DNA of 64,000 bases from Frigoribacterium sp. PhB160. GTDB lineage: Bacteria; Actinomycetota; Actinomycetes; Actinomycetales; Microbacteriaceae. Shown piece after piece: positions 52,101 through 59,559 of the stretch (its first letter is position 1; every line of letters starts with the position of its first letter). The notes beneath the pieces are model-generated. The model was not told where the DNA came from, searched no databases, and worked only from the letters and a program-made list of their open reading frames with translations. Location of the stretch: contig NZ_RKIE01000002.1 in the NCBI RefSeq assembly GCF_003751785.1, positions 310,001 to 374,000 of the forward strand. The letters are read 5' to 3'. The position numbers and the translations under genes were made by a program.

Positions 52101-52932
52101 CGTCGACGCCGAGGTCGACCGCGTCGTCTCGCTCGTCGTCGAGCACGCCCGCACCCGCACGAGCGAGTCGCTCATGGTCATCACGGCCAGTGCCAAGCAC
52201 GCCGTCCGGGTACAGCAGGCCGTGCTCCGCGCGGTCTCGGGCCACAAGGACCTGACCGAGTTCGTCGTCGGCGACCGCAGCGAGCCGTTCATGGTCGCCA
52301 CGCTCGAGCAGAGCGTCGCGCAGAGCCGCGACCACGTCATCTTCTCGATCGGCTACGGCCGGACGCCGCACGGCCGCGTGCTGAGCGACTTCGGCCCGCT
52401 CGGCCAGCCCGGGGGAGAGCGCCTGCTCGCCGTCGCGATGACCCGCGCCCGTCGCTCGATGGTGATCGTCACGTGCTTCCAGCCGGCCGACATCGACGGC
52501 TCGCGCATGGGCCACGGCACCGTCGCGCTCTCCGAGATCCTCACCGAGGTGCAGGCGCGCACGACGGCCGAGCACGTGCCCGACGACTCCGAGCCGATGC
52601 TCGTCGACCTCGCGCGCCGGCTCGAGGCGCGCGGCATCCCCGTCGCCCTCGGGCACCGCGGCAAGCTCGGCCTCGTCGCGGCGCACGACGGCGTCTGCGT
52701 CACCATCGAGACCGACACGACGCTGTCGCGCACGAGCCTCCGCGAGTCGCTGCGCGCCCGGCCCGAGACCCTCCGGCGGCTCGGCTGGCACTACGTGCGC
52801 GTGCACGCGTTCCAGCTCTTCACCGACCCCGACTCGGTCGCCGACCGCGTCGCGGCCGTGCTCGGCCTCGACGGCGCCCGCACCCGCGAGGTGCCGAGCG
52901 TGCCGGCCGACCACCACGTCAACCGCGGCTGA
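49165..52932 (+). CDS. DUF4011/SF1-helicase-like protein with degenerate ATPase motifs
   Basis: A 1255-residue protein with the layout of large DUF4011-type SF1 helicases: N-terminal DUF4011-like domain (about 50-270; AKGLELATVRGIDAVHLAIG, LLRPLAIRR, YLNPALADAL), a RecA-like half starting at the P-loop, a long helical insertion (about 400-820), a second RecA half with SYRAGGEDLAELVNRRFYGG and AMTRARRSMVIV (motif VI, 1091-1102), and a C-terminal nuclease-like region (about 1140-1240, RRLGWHYVRVHA). The P-loop reads LPGTGGTQT: Gly325 replaces the Walker A Lys. Walker B reads VLVDAGAT: Asp847 is kept, Glu is Ala848. It probably cannot hydrolyse ATP normally. Role unknown; the GTG start is set by the leaderless promoter. 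Confidence 0.82.
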   Translation: MWRPDRQHDNDDDGTDSVAGPTGAPGSATSPGALSLGSPGLAVGNVAEPIRASWRETLSGVGGTSTLLHFGDEQRARIELSTTHPGGLAQFITGKTTLLSSLIRDDLALRTARVAAGEIAAKGLELATVRGIDAVHLAIGMAAWSFAGDDHRAPVLLRPLAIRRHGSDFEVKLLGEPYLNPALADALHDQFDISLDADAFVALASREGSFTPNPVIDRLRGLTAHLEWFTVQPRLVVSTFADVATEMALDARELGHPVLDALGGNAMAIRQVAEAHRPATATPQDERSPETDTLLLDADPEQEAVVAEIAAGNSVVVKTLPGTGGTQTIVNAVGRLVSQNKRVLVVSARRASLRGITARLADIGLPGVAVSPTTLRRDVVRSIARAEKATHPQMGEVDDALVRLRKVLVDYRGALSRRDPELRVSVLDCLTELSRLALLPAAPATTARLSRRSVEAMVEGRGRVAETMVNAANLGEFRYGPGDSPWYGARFTDAFGAGDAHQLAKNLHHRDLPRLLERANEVIGGTRMRPFESVAELGTYLRLLIEIRDTLDRFLPVVFDRSVAELVAATAPKRDAPDMSSANRRRLKKLAKEYVRPGVHVADLHGALQRIQQQRILWQRYVSAGTPPEVPTGIADAHVLHQQVSHDLERLDGPLGLHDADGLTEIGVVELQQRLAALAAESDVLQNLQERTELMTTLRDLELTPLITDLANRHVPEQQVAAELELAWWRSALESLLEADRALLGANTAMLDRLEADFRLVDEAHAAGSAQLLGWQLAENWKIGLVDWPEEASALKMLLRQGHVTARLLHDAAPHLSRTVAPVWLASPYEVHTIADTVPFDTVVLVDAGATTIAENVGAIRRGKQTVAFGDPVTQTPSEFDVAVTPGKQPPRHDDAELDALHADSALARLSTLLPTLSLTRSYRAGGEDLAELVNRRFYGGRIESIPWAGSFLGHGSIALDYVSGGTAVPDPESGAVESVDAEVDRVVSLVVEHARTRTSESLMVITASAKHAVRVQQAVLRAVSGHKDLTEFVVGDRSEPFMVATLEQSVAQSRDHVIFSIGYGRTPHGRVLSDFGPLGQPGGERLLAVAMTRARRSMVIVTCFQPADIDGSRMGHGTVALSEILTEVQARTTAEHVPDDSEPMLVDLARRLEARGIPVALGHRGKLGLVAAHDGVCVTIETDTTLSRTSLRESLRARPETLRRLGWHYVRVHAFQLFTDPDSVADRVAAVLGLDGARTREVPSVPADHHVNRG

Positions 52933-52936
52933 CGTC

Positions 52937-53182
52937 GTGCCCGAGACGCTGCCCCAGCCCTCCGAGGCACGGTCCGGAGGCGCGGTGCCGCACCCGGCGC
53001 CCGCCCCGGTCGTCGAGACGGCCGGGTCGCCCCGCCTCGTGGTGCGGCGACCGGGCGGGCGGCGGGTGGTGACCGACCCGGTGCCGGGCAGCGATCCGGC
53101 TCCCGCCCCCGAGCCACCCCGGCACTCCTCGGGCGAGAACGACCGCCAGCTGCGCGAGGACGTCCCGCCGCACTGGGGCTGA
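52937..53182 (+). CDS. Small Pro-rich hypothetical protein
   Basis: An 81-residue protein starting 4 bp after the helicase-like stop, so likely co-expressed. The middle is Pro/Ala/Gly-rich; the C-terminus GENDRQLREDVPPHWG is charged, ends in Trp-Gly, and resembles a tail I have seen in small actinobacterial proteins. No function can be given. Confidence 0.65.
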   Translation: MPETLPQPSEARSGGAVPHPAPAPVVETAGSPRLVVRRPGGRRVVTDPVPGSDPAPAPEPPRHSSGENDRQLREDVPPHWG

Positions 53183-53183
53183 G

Positions 53184-53247
53184 GCCCGCCGCACGCACGA
53201 GACCCGCCGCCCCCGAGGGGGCGGCGGGTCTCGTGCGTGCGGCGGGC
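53184..53247. terminator. 30-bp perfect palindrome, bidirectional terminator
   Basis: Sequence from 53184 to 53247 is fully self-complementary apart from a 2-nt GA at the centre (53215-53216). Lies between the convergent small-protein gene and mscL. Confidence 0.9.
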
Positions 53248-53260
53248 GCCGGGCCTCGGC

Positions 53261-53764
53261 CTAGCGGCTGCCGAGCGGGCCGTTGCCCTCGCCGACGACG
53301 GGCGTCGAGCCGGTCGGCGCCGCGTGGCTGCCGTGCGAGCCCTCGGTCGTGGGCGTCACGGTCTGGCGCAGCAGGTCGCGGATCTCGCTGAGCAGCTCGA
53401 CGTCGGTCGGCGGCACGTCGACGGGTGCCTCGGCCGGGTCGGACTGCTTCGCGAACGTGCGCTTCAGCAGGTTGTTCACCGGCAGCACGAGCACGAAGTA
53501 CACGACGGCGGCGATCACGAGGAAGTTGATGAGGGCACCGATCACGGCCCCGAACCTCAGCTCGGCCTCGCCGCCCGAGACGGTGGGGATGGTGACGATC
53601 AGCGCCTCGTCGAGCATGGACGCGTTGAACGCCGCGCCGATCAGCGGGTTGAAGACGTTCGTCACGAGGCTCGTGACGATGGCGGTGAACGCTGCTCCGA
53701 TGACGACGGCGACGGCGAGGTCGATCACGTTGCCGCGGAGGATGAACTCCTTGAAACCCTTCAC
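53261..53764 (-). CDS. mscL: Large-conductance mechanosensitive channel MscL
   Basis: Homopentameric emergency release channel opened by membrane tension on hypo-osmotic shock. 167 residues: N-terminal amphipathic GFKEFILRGNVIDLAVAVVIG with TM1, periplasmic loop, TM2 (FLVIAAVVYFVLVLPVN) and cytoplasmic helix ELLSEIRDLLRQ. The tail of about 40 residues is Gly/Ser/Pro-rich and longer than in E. coli MscL (136). GTG 53764 has GAAGGAG 5 nt upstream. Confidence 0.96.
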   Translation of the reverse strand: MKGFKEFILRGNVIDLAVAVVIGAAFTAIVTSLVTNVFNPLIGAAFNASMLDEALIVTIPTVSGGEAELRFGAVIGALINFLVIAAVVYFVLVLPVNNLLKRTFAKQSDPAEAPVDVPPTDVELLSEIRDLLRQTVTPTTEGSHGSHAAPTGSTPVVGEGNGPLGSR

Positions 53765-53873
53765 GGGTGCTCCTTCGGGTCGAGGGGGACGAGACGGACT
53801 CTCGGCGACCACCCAACCACGCGACGGGCGTCGTCCGCGACGCCGGGCGTCGCGGGCGCCGTCGCGAGGGCCG

Positions 53874-54248
53874 TCAGGAGGCGCTGCCCGAGCCCCCGGA
53901 GGAGCTCCCCGACCCGCTCGAGGACGTCCCCGACGAGCCCGACGACGACGCGCCTCCGGTGCTGGTGCTGGTGCTCGGCGCAGGGCTCGAGGACTTCTCC
54001 GACGAGCCGGAGCTGCCGGAGGACTTCTCGGACGAGCTCGACGAGCTCGAGCCCGACTTCTTGTCGGCGGAGCTGCGCGAGTCGGTGCGGTAGAAGCCCG
54101 ACCCGTTGAACGTCACGCCGACCGGGCTGAAGACCTTGCGCAGCACGCCGGAGCAGACCGGGCACTCGGTCAGGCTGTCGTCGGTGAACGACTGGACGAT
54201 GTCGAACGCGTTGCCGCACTCGGTGCAGCGGTAGGAGTAGGTGGGCAC
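53874..54248 (-). CDS. FmdB-family zinc-ribbon protein with Ser-rich tail (Ruc-like)
   Basis: A 124-residue protein: FmdB zinc ribbon with CTEC and CPVC (Cys8, Cys11, Cys29, Cys32) in the first 50 residues, then a low-complexity Ser/Gly/Glu/Lys tail (residues 58-124). Mycobacterium tuberculosis Rv0991c (Ruc), a redox-controlled chaperone partner of Hsp70, has the same composition and sits in the same gene neighbourhood, so this is a probable orthologue. Same strand as mscL and 5-FCL. Confidence 0.83.
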   Translation of the reverse strand: MPTYSYRCTECGNAFDIVQSFTDDSLTECPVCSGVLRKVFSPVGVTFNGSGFYRTDSRSSADKKSGSSSSSSSEKSSGSSGSSEKSSSPAPSTSTSTGGASSSGSSGTSSSGSGSSSGGSGSAS

Positions 54249-54299
54249 GGCGGTCCTAGCGAGGGAGGGGGCACACGGGCGGGTCGGCCTCGGGCGAGG

Positions 54300-54878
54300 T
54301 CAGAACTCGTGGATGCCGGAGGGGGTGACGACCCCGTCGACGGGCATGTCGTGACGCTCGCGCGGCACCGACTCGACGTACTCGGAATCGAACACCACAG
54401 CATAGACCGGGGGGCGCTTCTCCATCGATCCGAGCGTCTTGTCGAAGTAGCCGCGGCCCCAGCCCATGCGCATGCCGCCGTGGTCGATGCACGCGGCCGG
54501 CACGATGATGAGGTCGACGTCGTTGATCGCCATCGGGCTGAGCAGCTCGCCCACCGGCTCGGGCAGGCCGAAGAGGCCGCGCGTCTCGCTCTCGCCGTCG
54601 CCGACGCTCCAGTCGAGGAGCCCGTCGGGGCGCGACACGGGGAAGAGCACCCGGACGTCGTGCGCGAACGCCCAGTTGAGGAAGGGGCGCGTGTTCGGCT
54701 CGGTCTCGGCCGACAGGTACGCCGACACCGACCGGGCCGCCGTGCGGGTGGCCAGGTCGACGAGGTGCGCCGTCAGCGCGGTCGTCGCCTGCTCCCTCTC
54801 GGTGCTCGTCTGGTTGCGGCGCCGCTGTCGCAGCTCTGCTCGAAGGGCCCTCTTGGCGTCGCCCACCTCGTCGGTCAT
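54300..54878 (-). CDS. 5-Formyltetrahydrofolate cyclo-ligase
   Basis: Converts 5-formyl-THF to 5,10-methenyl-THF with ATP. 192 residues; N-terminal KRALRAELRQRRRN, phosphate-binding GMRMGWGRGYFDKTL and the C-terminal PVDGVVTPSGI are diagnostic. ATG 54878; divergent from galU across 67 bp. Confidence 0.92.
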   Translation of the reverse strand: MTDEVGDAKRALRAELRQRRRNQTSTEREQATTALTAHLVDLATRTAARSVSAYLSAETEPNTRPFLNWAFAHDVRVLFPVSRPDGLLDWSVGDGESETRGLFGLPEPVGELLSPMAINDVDLIIVPAACIDHGGMRMGWGRGYFDKTLGSMEKRPPVYAVVFDSEYVESVPRERHDMPVDGVVTPSGIHEF

Positions 54879-54932
54879 GCCCCCGATCGTACGGTGCACG
54901 AACGGGGGTCCCCGCGAGGCCCGCCAGGTCGA

Positions 54933-54938
54933 TACGCT
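54933..54938 (+). promoter_or_regulatory. -10 element TACGCT, leaderless start
   Basis: TACGCT ends 7 nt before ATG 54946 (galU). Confidence 0.55.
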
Positions 54939-54945
54939 GACCCGC

Positions 54946-55839
54946 ATGGGCTTCACGATCTCGAAAGCAGTCATTCCCGCCGCGGGCCTGGGGACTCGGT
55001 TCCTTCCCGCCACCAAAGCAATGCCGAAGGAGATGCTCCCCGTCGTCGACAAGCCGGCGATCCAGTACGTCGTCGAGGAGGCCGTCTCGGCCGGGCTGAC
55101 CGACGTGCTGATGATCACGGGCCGCAACAAGAACGCGCTCGAGAACCACTTCGACCACGTCAGCGAGCTGGAAGAGACGCTCCGCAAGAAGGGCGACCAC
55201 GACAAGCTCGCCAAGGTCAACCAGTCGACCGACCTCGCCGACATGCACTACGTGCGCCAGGGCGACCCGCTGGGCCTCGGCCACGCGGTGCTCCGCGCCA
55301 AGATGCACGTGGGCCGCGAGCCCTTCGCCGTGCTGCTCGGCGACGACATCATCGACGCCCGCGACCCGCTGCTCACCCGCATGATCGAGGTGCAGGGCGA
55401 GAAGAACGCGACGATCGTCGCGCTGCTCGAGGTCGACCCCTCGCAGACCCACCTCTACGGCATCGCCACCGTCGAGGAGACGACCGAGGACGACGTCGTC
55501 AAGATCACCGGCCTCGTCGAGAAGCCCGCGCAGGGCGAGGCGCCGAGCAACCTGGCCATCATCGGCCGCTACGTCATCCGTCCCGAGGTCTTCGACGTCC
55601 TCGAGAAGCAGGAGCCCGGCAAGGGCGGCGAGATCCAGCTCACCGACGCGCTCATGAAGATGGCCAGCGCCGAGGAGTGGACGGGCGGCGTCTACGGCGT
55701 CGTCTTCCGCGGACGCCGCTACGACACCGGCGACAAGCTCGACTACATCAAGGCGATCGTGCAGCTCGCCTCCGACCGTGACGACATCGGCTCCGAGCTC
55801 CGCCCGTGGCTGAAGGAGTTCACGGCCGGCCTGGAGTAG
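54946..55839 (+). CDS. galU: UTP-glucose-1-phosphate uridylyltransferase
   Basis: Makes UDP-glucose for cell-wall and exopolysaccharide precursors. 297 residues; AVIPAAGLGTRFLPATKAMP followed by KEMLPVVDKP (residues 8-37), GDPLGLGHAVLRA and LGDDIID (metal Asp) all fit. Head of galU-acetyltransferase, 9 bp apart. Confidence 0.96.
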   Translation: MGFTISKAVIPAAGLGTRFLPATKAMPKEMLPVVDKPAIQYVVEEAVSAGLTDVLMITGRNKNALENHFDHVSELEETLRKKGDHDKLAKVNQSTDLADMHYVRQGDPLGLGHAVLRAKMHVGREPFAVLLGDDIIDARDPLLTRMIEVQGEKNATIVALLEVDPSQTHLYGIATVEETTEDDVVKITGLVEKPAQGEAPSNLAIIGRYVIRPEVFDVLEKQEPGKGGEIQLTDALMKMASAEEWTGGVYGVVFRGRRYDTGDKLDYIKAIVQLASDRDDIGSELRPWLKEFTAGLE

Positions 55840-55848
55840 GCGACGCGC

Positions 55849-56496
55849 GTGACGACCATCCCCACGCTGGCGGAGGGGCGGATCTCGATCCGGCCCCTCC
55901 GCCTCCGTGACACCCGCGACCTCGACGCGGCGCTGACGCTCAACCGCTCGTGGCTGCGGCAGTGGGAGGCCACGAACCCGAACGGCTTCACGAGCCACGA
56001 CGTCCGCGGCAGCATCCGCTCGCTGCAGATGAACGCGCGCGCCGGCCTCGGCCTGCCGTTCGCGATCGAGCTCGACGGCCGCTTCGTCGGCCAGCTCAAC
56101 GTCAGCGGCATCACCTACGGCTCGCTCGGCTCGGCCACCATCGGCTACTGGGTCACGGAGGACGCCGCCGGCCACGACGCGACCCCGACGGCCGTCGCCC
56201 TCGCGACCGACCACTGCTTCTCGGTGCTCGGGCTGCACCGCATGGAGATCTGCATCCGCCCCGAGAACGGCCCGAGCCTCCGCGTCGTCGAGAAGCTCGG
56301 CTTCCGCTACGAGGGGCTGCGTCGCCGCTACATCCACATCAACGGGCTCTGGCGCGACCACTTCTGCTTCGCCCTCGTCGCCGACGAGGTGCCCGGCGGC
56401 GTCCTCCGCCGGTGGGCCTCCGGCCACGTGCCGGCCGGGCTGGGCAGCGTGCCGCCCGAGGCGCTGGCCGAGGCCGAGCGGCCCTTCCCGGTCTGA
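55849..56496 (+). CDS. GNAT acetyltransferase (RimJ/RimL type)
   Basis: A 215-residue N-acetyltransferase: ISIRPLRLRDTRDLDA at the start, TIGYWV (beta4), GLHRMEICIRPENGPSLRVVEKLGF (acetyl-CoA and C-terminal motif). In mycobacteria the gene at this position is annotated rimJ. Acceptor unknown; ribosomal-protein acetylation is the family default. Confidence 0.87.
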   Translation: MTTIPTLAEGRISIRPLRLRDTRDLDAALTLNRSWLRQWEATNPNGFTSHDVRGSIRSLQMNARAGLGLPFAIELDGRFVGQLNVSGITYGSLGSATIGYWVTEDAAGHDATPTAVALATDHCFSVLGLHRMEICIRPENGPSLRVVEKLGFRYEGLRRRYIHINGLWRDHFCFALVADEVPGGVLRRWASGHVPAGLGSVPPEALAEAERPFPV

Positions 56497-56601
56497 GCCC
56501 GGCGCGCGGCACCGCGGCGATCCGTCCCCCGCGGCCTGTGGATGCGCGACATCCGCGCAGACACACCTGTGCAGTGCGCCGGATGCGCGGGTCGGCTCTC
56601 C

Positions 56602-56607
56602 TACTGT
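56602..56607 (+). promoter_or_regulatory. -10 element TACTGT, leaderless start
   Basis: TACTGT ends 7 nt before ATG 56615. Confidence 0.5.
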
Positions 56608-56614
56608 CGTCACC

Positions 56615-57880
56615 ATGGACATCGGGTCGTGGGGCGGTGGCGCCGTGCTGGCGCTCGTCGCCGTGCTCTGGCTCGTCTACCTCGTGCCGACCTGGCACAA
56701 GCGCCAGGAGTACCTCGCGACGGAGCGCAACGCCGTGCGGCTGCAGCAGACGCTCCGCGTCCTCGCGCAGACCGCCGAGCTGCCCGAGGAGGTCCGCGTC
56801 GAGGCGAACGCCCGGTCGGTCGCCGACGCCCAGCGCATCCTCCGCGACGAGGAGGGCAAGCGCGAGGCCCTGCGCCGCGCCCACGAGGCCGCCCGCCAGC
56901 GTGCCCTGACCCGCGAGCTGGCCGCCGCGGCGCCCGTGCTCCGGGCCGCCGACCACGACCCGGCCCTCGCGGCCCGGCGCCTCCGCCGGTCACGTCTCGT
57001 CGCCACGCTCGTGCTCGCCCTGAGCGCCGTCGCCCTCGTCGCCGGCCTCGCGTCGTTCGCCGCCCTCTGGCTGCTCGCCGTCGCCGGCCTCGTCTTCGGC
57101 GCCGGCTCGGTGGTGCTGCTCACGCAGCTCGCCGCCGTCTCCCGTGCCCGGGCCCGCCGTCGGCTGCAGCAGGCCGCCGCGGCGCCGGGCGAGGCCCAGC
57201 CGCTCCGTGACTTCTCCGACGGGTTCGACGACGCGGCCGCCCAGGCCCAGCCCGCGACGTCGCGCGAGTGGACGCCGGTGCCGGTGCCCCGCCCGCTCTA
57301 CCTGCGTCGTGGCCGCCAGCGGCTCGCGGCGGTGCCGCCCGTCGGTGCGCAGGCCCGGCTCGACGCCGCTGCCGCTGCTGCTGCTGCTCCTCCTCCCGCC
57401 GCGGGTGCCGTCGCGGCCGGTGCCGGTGCCGGGTCGACCGTCACCGCGTCCCGGGCCGACGCGCCCGTGACGGGCCTCGCGGCGGCTCGTCGCCGCTCGG
57501 CCGCGGCTGCGGCTGCTTCGTCCGCGGCTGCCTCGTCCGCGGCGACCACGCCCGCGGCCGTGCTGCGGGCGGAGTCGGAGCGCTCGGTGCAGGCGCTCCG
57601 CGAGTCGCAGCGCGCCCAGCACGACGCCCTCCGCGAGGCGGCCCGGGCCGAGGCGGCGCTCTCCGCGAGCCGGGCGCCGCGCCCGGCCGCACGGGTCACG
57701 GCCGAGGCCCCGCGCGGCGAGGCGACCGCCTCGGGTGCGGAGGCGCGACAGGCGACGCGCACGGCGCCTCCGGCGCCTGCCGCCCCGCCGAGCCGGTTCG
57801 CGCGCATGGGCATCATCGACGACCTGGGCGAGTCGTCGTTCCGGCTCGACGAGGCGCTCGAGCGGCGTCGCGCGGTCTGA
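56615..57880 (+). CDS. SepX/GLPR-like membrane protein (putative divisome component)
   Basis: A 421-residue protein with one N-terminal TM (about 8-27), a cytoplasmic helical region (about 30-125, basic, Ala/Arg/Glu-rich), a TM hairpin (about 128-175) and a long Ala-rich cytoplasmic tail ending IIDDLGESSFRLDEALERRRAV. The topology and the position after galU and an acetyltransferase match Streptomyces SepX and corynebacterial GLPR, which recruit division proteins. I infer the same role from gene order and topology, not from detailed alignment. Confidence 0.7.
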   Translation: MDIGSWGGGAVLALVAVLWLVYLVPTWHKRQEYLATERNAVRLQQTLRVLAQTAELPEEVRVEANARSVADAQRILRDEEGKREALRRAHEAARQRALTRELAAAAPVLRAADHDPALAARRLRRSRLVATLVLALSAVALVAGLASFAALWLLAVAGLVFGAGSVVLLTQLAAVSRARARRRLQQAAAAPGEAQPLRDFSDGFDDAAAQAQPATSREWTPVPVPRPLYLRRGRQRLAAVPPVGAQARLDAAAAAAAAPPPAAGAVAAGAGAGSTVTASRADAPVTGLAAARRRSAAAAAASSAAASSAATTPAAVLRAESERSVQALRESQRAQHDALREAARAEAALSASRAPRPAARVTAEAPRGEATASGAEARQATRTAPPAPAAPPSRFARMGIIDDLGESSFRLDEALERRRAV

Positions 57881-57923
57881 CCCTCGCCAGCCGGTCGATT
57901 CGGAGCGAGCACCGGCGAGGTGC

Positions 57924-57929
57924 TAGTGT
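57924..57929 (+). promoter_or_regulatory. -10 element of tRNA-Ala
   Basis: TAGTGT, 14 nt before the mature tRNA, with a weak -35 (TTCGGA) near 57899. Confidence 0.45.
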
Positions 57930-57943
57930 GGCGGAGCAGTTCT

Positions 57944-58019
57944 GGGGCTATGGCGCAGTTGGTAGCGCGTCTCGTTCGCAATGAGAAGGTCAGGGGTTCG
58001 AATCCCCTTAGCTCCACCA
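57944..58019 (+). tRNA. tRNA-Ala (anticodon CGC)
   Basis: 76 nt with encoded CCA. Acceptor GGGGCTA/TAGCTCC, D-arm with GTTGGTAG, anticodon stem TCTCG/TGAGA with loop TTCGCAA (anticodon CGC, reads GCG), T-arm AGGGGTTCGAATCCCCT. All stems pair. Confidence 0.97.
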
Positions 58020-58021
58020 GA

Positions 58022-58051
58022 AGAAGGCCCTCCCGACCGGGAGGGCCTTCT
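58022..58051 (+). terminator. Terminator of tRNA-Ala
   Basis: AGAAGGCCCTCCC, loop GACC, GGGAGGGCCTTCT, then TCTCGT. A 13-bp perfect stem 2 nt after the tRNA. Confidence 0.85.
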
Positions 58052-58109
58052 CTCGTCCCGGCTCCTGATGAGTCTGCTGTGGACGGGGTCGGCGGCGGTG
58101 CAGGGGTCC

Positions 58110-58115
58110 TAGCAT
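58110..58115 (+). promoter_or_regulatory. -10 element TAGCAT, leaderless start
   Basis: TAGCAT is 6 nt before ATG 58122. Confidence 0.5.
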
Positions 58116-58121
58116 CCGGTC

Positions 58122-58328
58122 ATGTCACTCGAAGTCGAGATCATGCAGCACACGAACTCCGGCGTCCCCGTCTGGTACCTCCACTGGTCGTACCCCGCGC
58201 ACCTGCCCGGAGAGCCGGCCCGCGGACCGTACCCCTCGCAGGCCGCGGCGCAGGAGGCGCTCGCTCGTCTCAAGGAGTGCGCCCAGTCGTACGGCGAGTA
58301 CGAGTTCAGCTCGGTCCACCGGGCCTGA
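58122..58328 (+). CDS. Small hypothetical protein
   Basis: A 68-residue soluble protein with an aromatic centre (VPVWYLHWSYPAHLPGE) and a C-terminal helix. I do not recognise a family. Its codon usage (GC-ending third positions) and leaderless promoter support it being a real gene. Confidence 0.65.
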   Translation: MSLEVEIMQHTNSGVPVWYLHWSYPAHLPGEPARGPYPSQAAAQEALARLKECAQSYGEYEFSSVHRA

Positions 58329-58453
58329 CCCTCGGCCGGGACCGGCGCGCCGCTCGTCCGAGTGATCCCTCCCCAGGAGGCGTCGCCGAGCGACCGACGT
58401 CATGCGCGTGCATCGACTCCTGCACGGAGTGCACGTCATGCCATGCTCGGGGG

Positions 58454-59500
58454 ATGAGCGATCCGCAGCAGCCGTCCGGTCCGACCGACCCCGACGTGCC
58501 CCGGCCCCCGTCCGCCCCGCAGCCGCCCGCCCCGGCGCCGTACCCGGGCGCGACGTCCGGCCAGACGCCGCCGCCCGGCGCGCCGGCGTACGGCCAGACG
58601 CCGGGTGCGTCCGGCTACGGGGCCCCGGGCGCGCCGCCGTACGGGCAGTCGTCCGGCACGGCGGGCCACGGGCAGCCCTCCGGCGCGCCGGGTGCCCCAG
58701 GCTACGGCCAGCCGACGTACGGGCAGGCCCCGGGGGCGCCGTACGCGCCCTACGGCGGGGCCGGCCAGGCCCCGCGACCGTCCTCGGGCAACGGCCTCGC
58801 CATCGCCTCCCTCGCGGTCGGCGGCGCGGGCCTGCTCCTGTCGTGGATCGCCGTCGGCGGCGTCATCGGGCTCGTGGGCCTGGTGCTCGGCATCATCGCG
58901 CTCGCGAAGAAGACCGGTGGTCGCGTGCTCGCGATCGTCGGCGTGATCGTGTCGGCCCTGGCGATCGTGGTCGCGATCGGCGTCGTCGTCTTCGCGATCG
59001 TCGTCAGCCAGTCCGTGCAGGACGACTTCCAGCGCGGCCTCGGCGAGGGTCTCGAAGGCTCGTCGGGCTCCTCGAGCAGCGACGCACCGAGCGACGCGGC
59101 CGCGCCGACCGAGGACGCGGCCGAGAACGCCGCCTTCGGCGAGGTCTTCACCTACGACGACGGCATCTCGGTCAGCGTCGCGGCGCCCGAGCCCTTCACT
59201 CCCGGCGAGTACGCCAGCGGCGCCGACCAGGCGGCCACGGTCGTCTTCGCCGTCACGGTGCAGAACGACTCGACCGCGAACTTCGACCCCGCGCTCGTCT
59301 TCACCTCGGTGTCGTCGGGCGGCACCGAGGCCGACGCGGTCTACGACTTCGAGCAGGGCGTCCAGGGCTCGCCGTCGACCACCGTGCCGGCGGGCCAGTC
59401 GGTCACCTGGCAGGAGGCGTTCTCGGTCGCGGACCCCGCGCAGGTCGTCTTCGAGATCGCGCCGGGCTTCGACTACGACGACGCGGTCTTCACGAGCTGA
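58454..59500 (+). CDS. DUF4190 protein with Pro-rich head and DUF4352-like extracellular domain
   Basis: A 348-residue protein. Residues 1-115: Pro/Gly/Tyr-rich repeats (PGA-x-GYGQP type), cytoplasmic. About 118-190: two or three TM helices in DUF4190 style. About 200-225: Ser/Asp linker. About 228-348: secreted beta domain resembling DUF4352/telomeric-repeat-like binding domains (VVFAVTVQNDSTANFDPALVF). Role unknown; likely cell-surface. GGGGG precedes ATG 58454. Confidence 0.78.
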   Translation: MSDPQQPSGPTDPDVPRPPSAPQPPAPAPYPGATSGQTPPPGAPAYGQTPGASGYGAPGAPPYGQSSGTAGHGQPSGAPGAPGYGQPTYGQAPGAPYAPYGGAGQAPRPSSGNGLAIASLAVGGAGLLLSWIAVGGVIGLVGLVLGIIALAKKTGGRVLAIVGVIVSALAIVVAIGVVVFAIVVSQSVQDDFQRGLGEGLEGSSGSSSSDAPSDAAAPTEDAAENAAFGEVFTYDDGISVSVAAPEPFTPGEYASGADQAATVVFAVTVQNDSTANFDPALVFTSVSSGGTEADAVYDFEQGVQGSPSTTVPAGQSVTWQEAFSVADPAQVVFEIAPGFDYDDAVFTS

Positions 59501-59559
59501 GCGGACCCGGCGACCCCCGCCGCGCCTCCTGGCGTCCCGGGATCGGGAATGATGGTCGG

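Noticed and set aside
49126-52917. 1263-residue open frame antisense to the helicase-like gene
   Set aside because: Composition is that of a shadow frame (Val/Glu/Arg/Gly runs), while the sense frame has recognisable motifs and a promoter.
49165-52932. Pseudogene call for the helicase-like protein because of lost Walker residues
   Set aside because: The 1255-codon frame is intact with normal codon bias and well-kept other motifs, so selection seems to maintain it.
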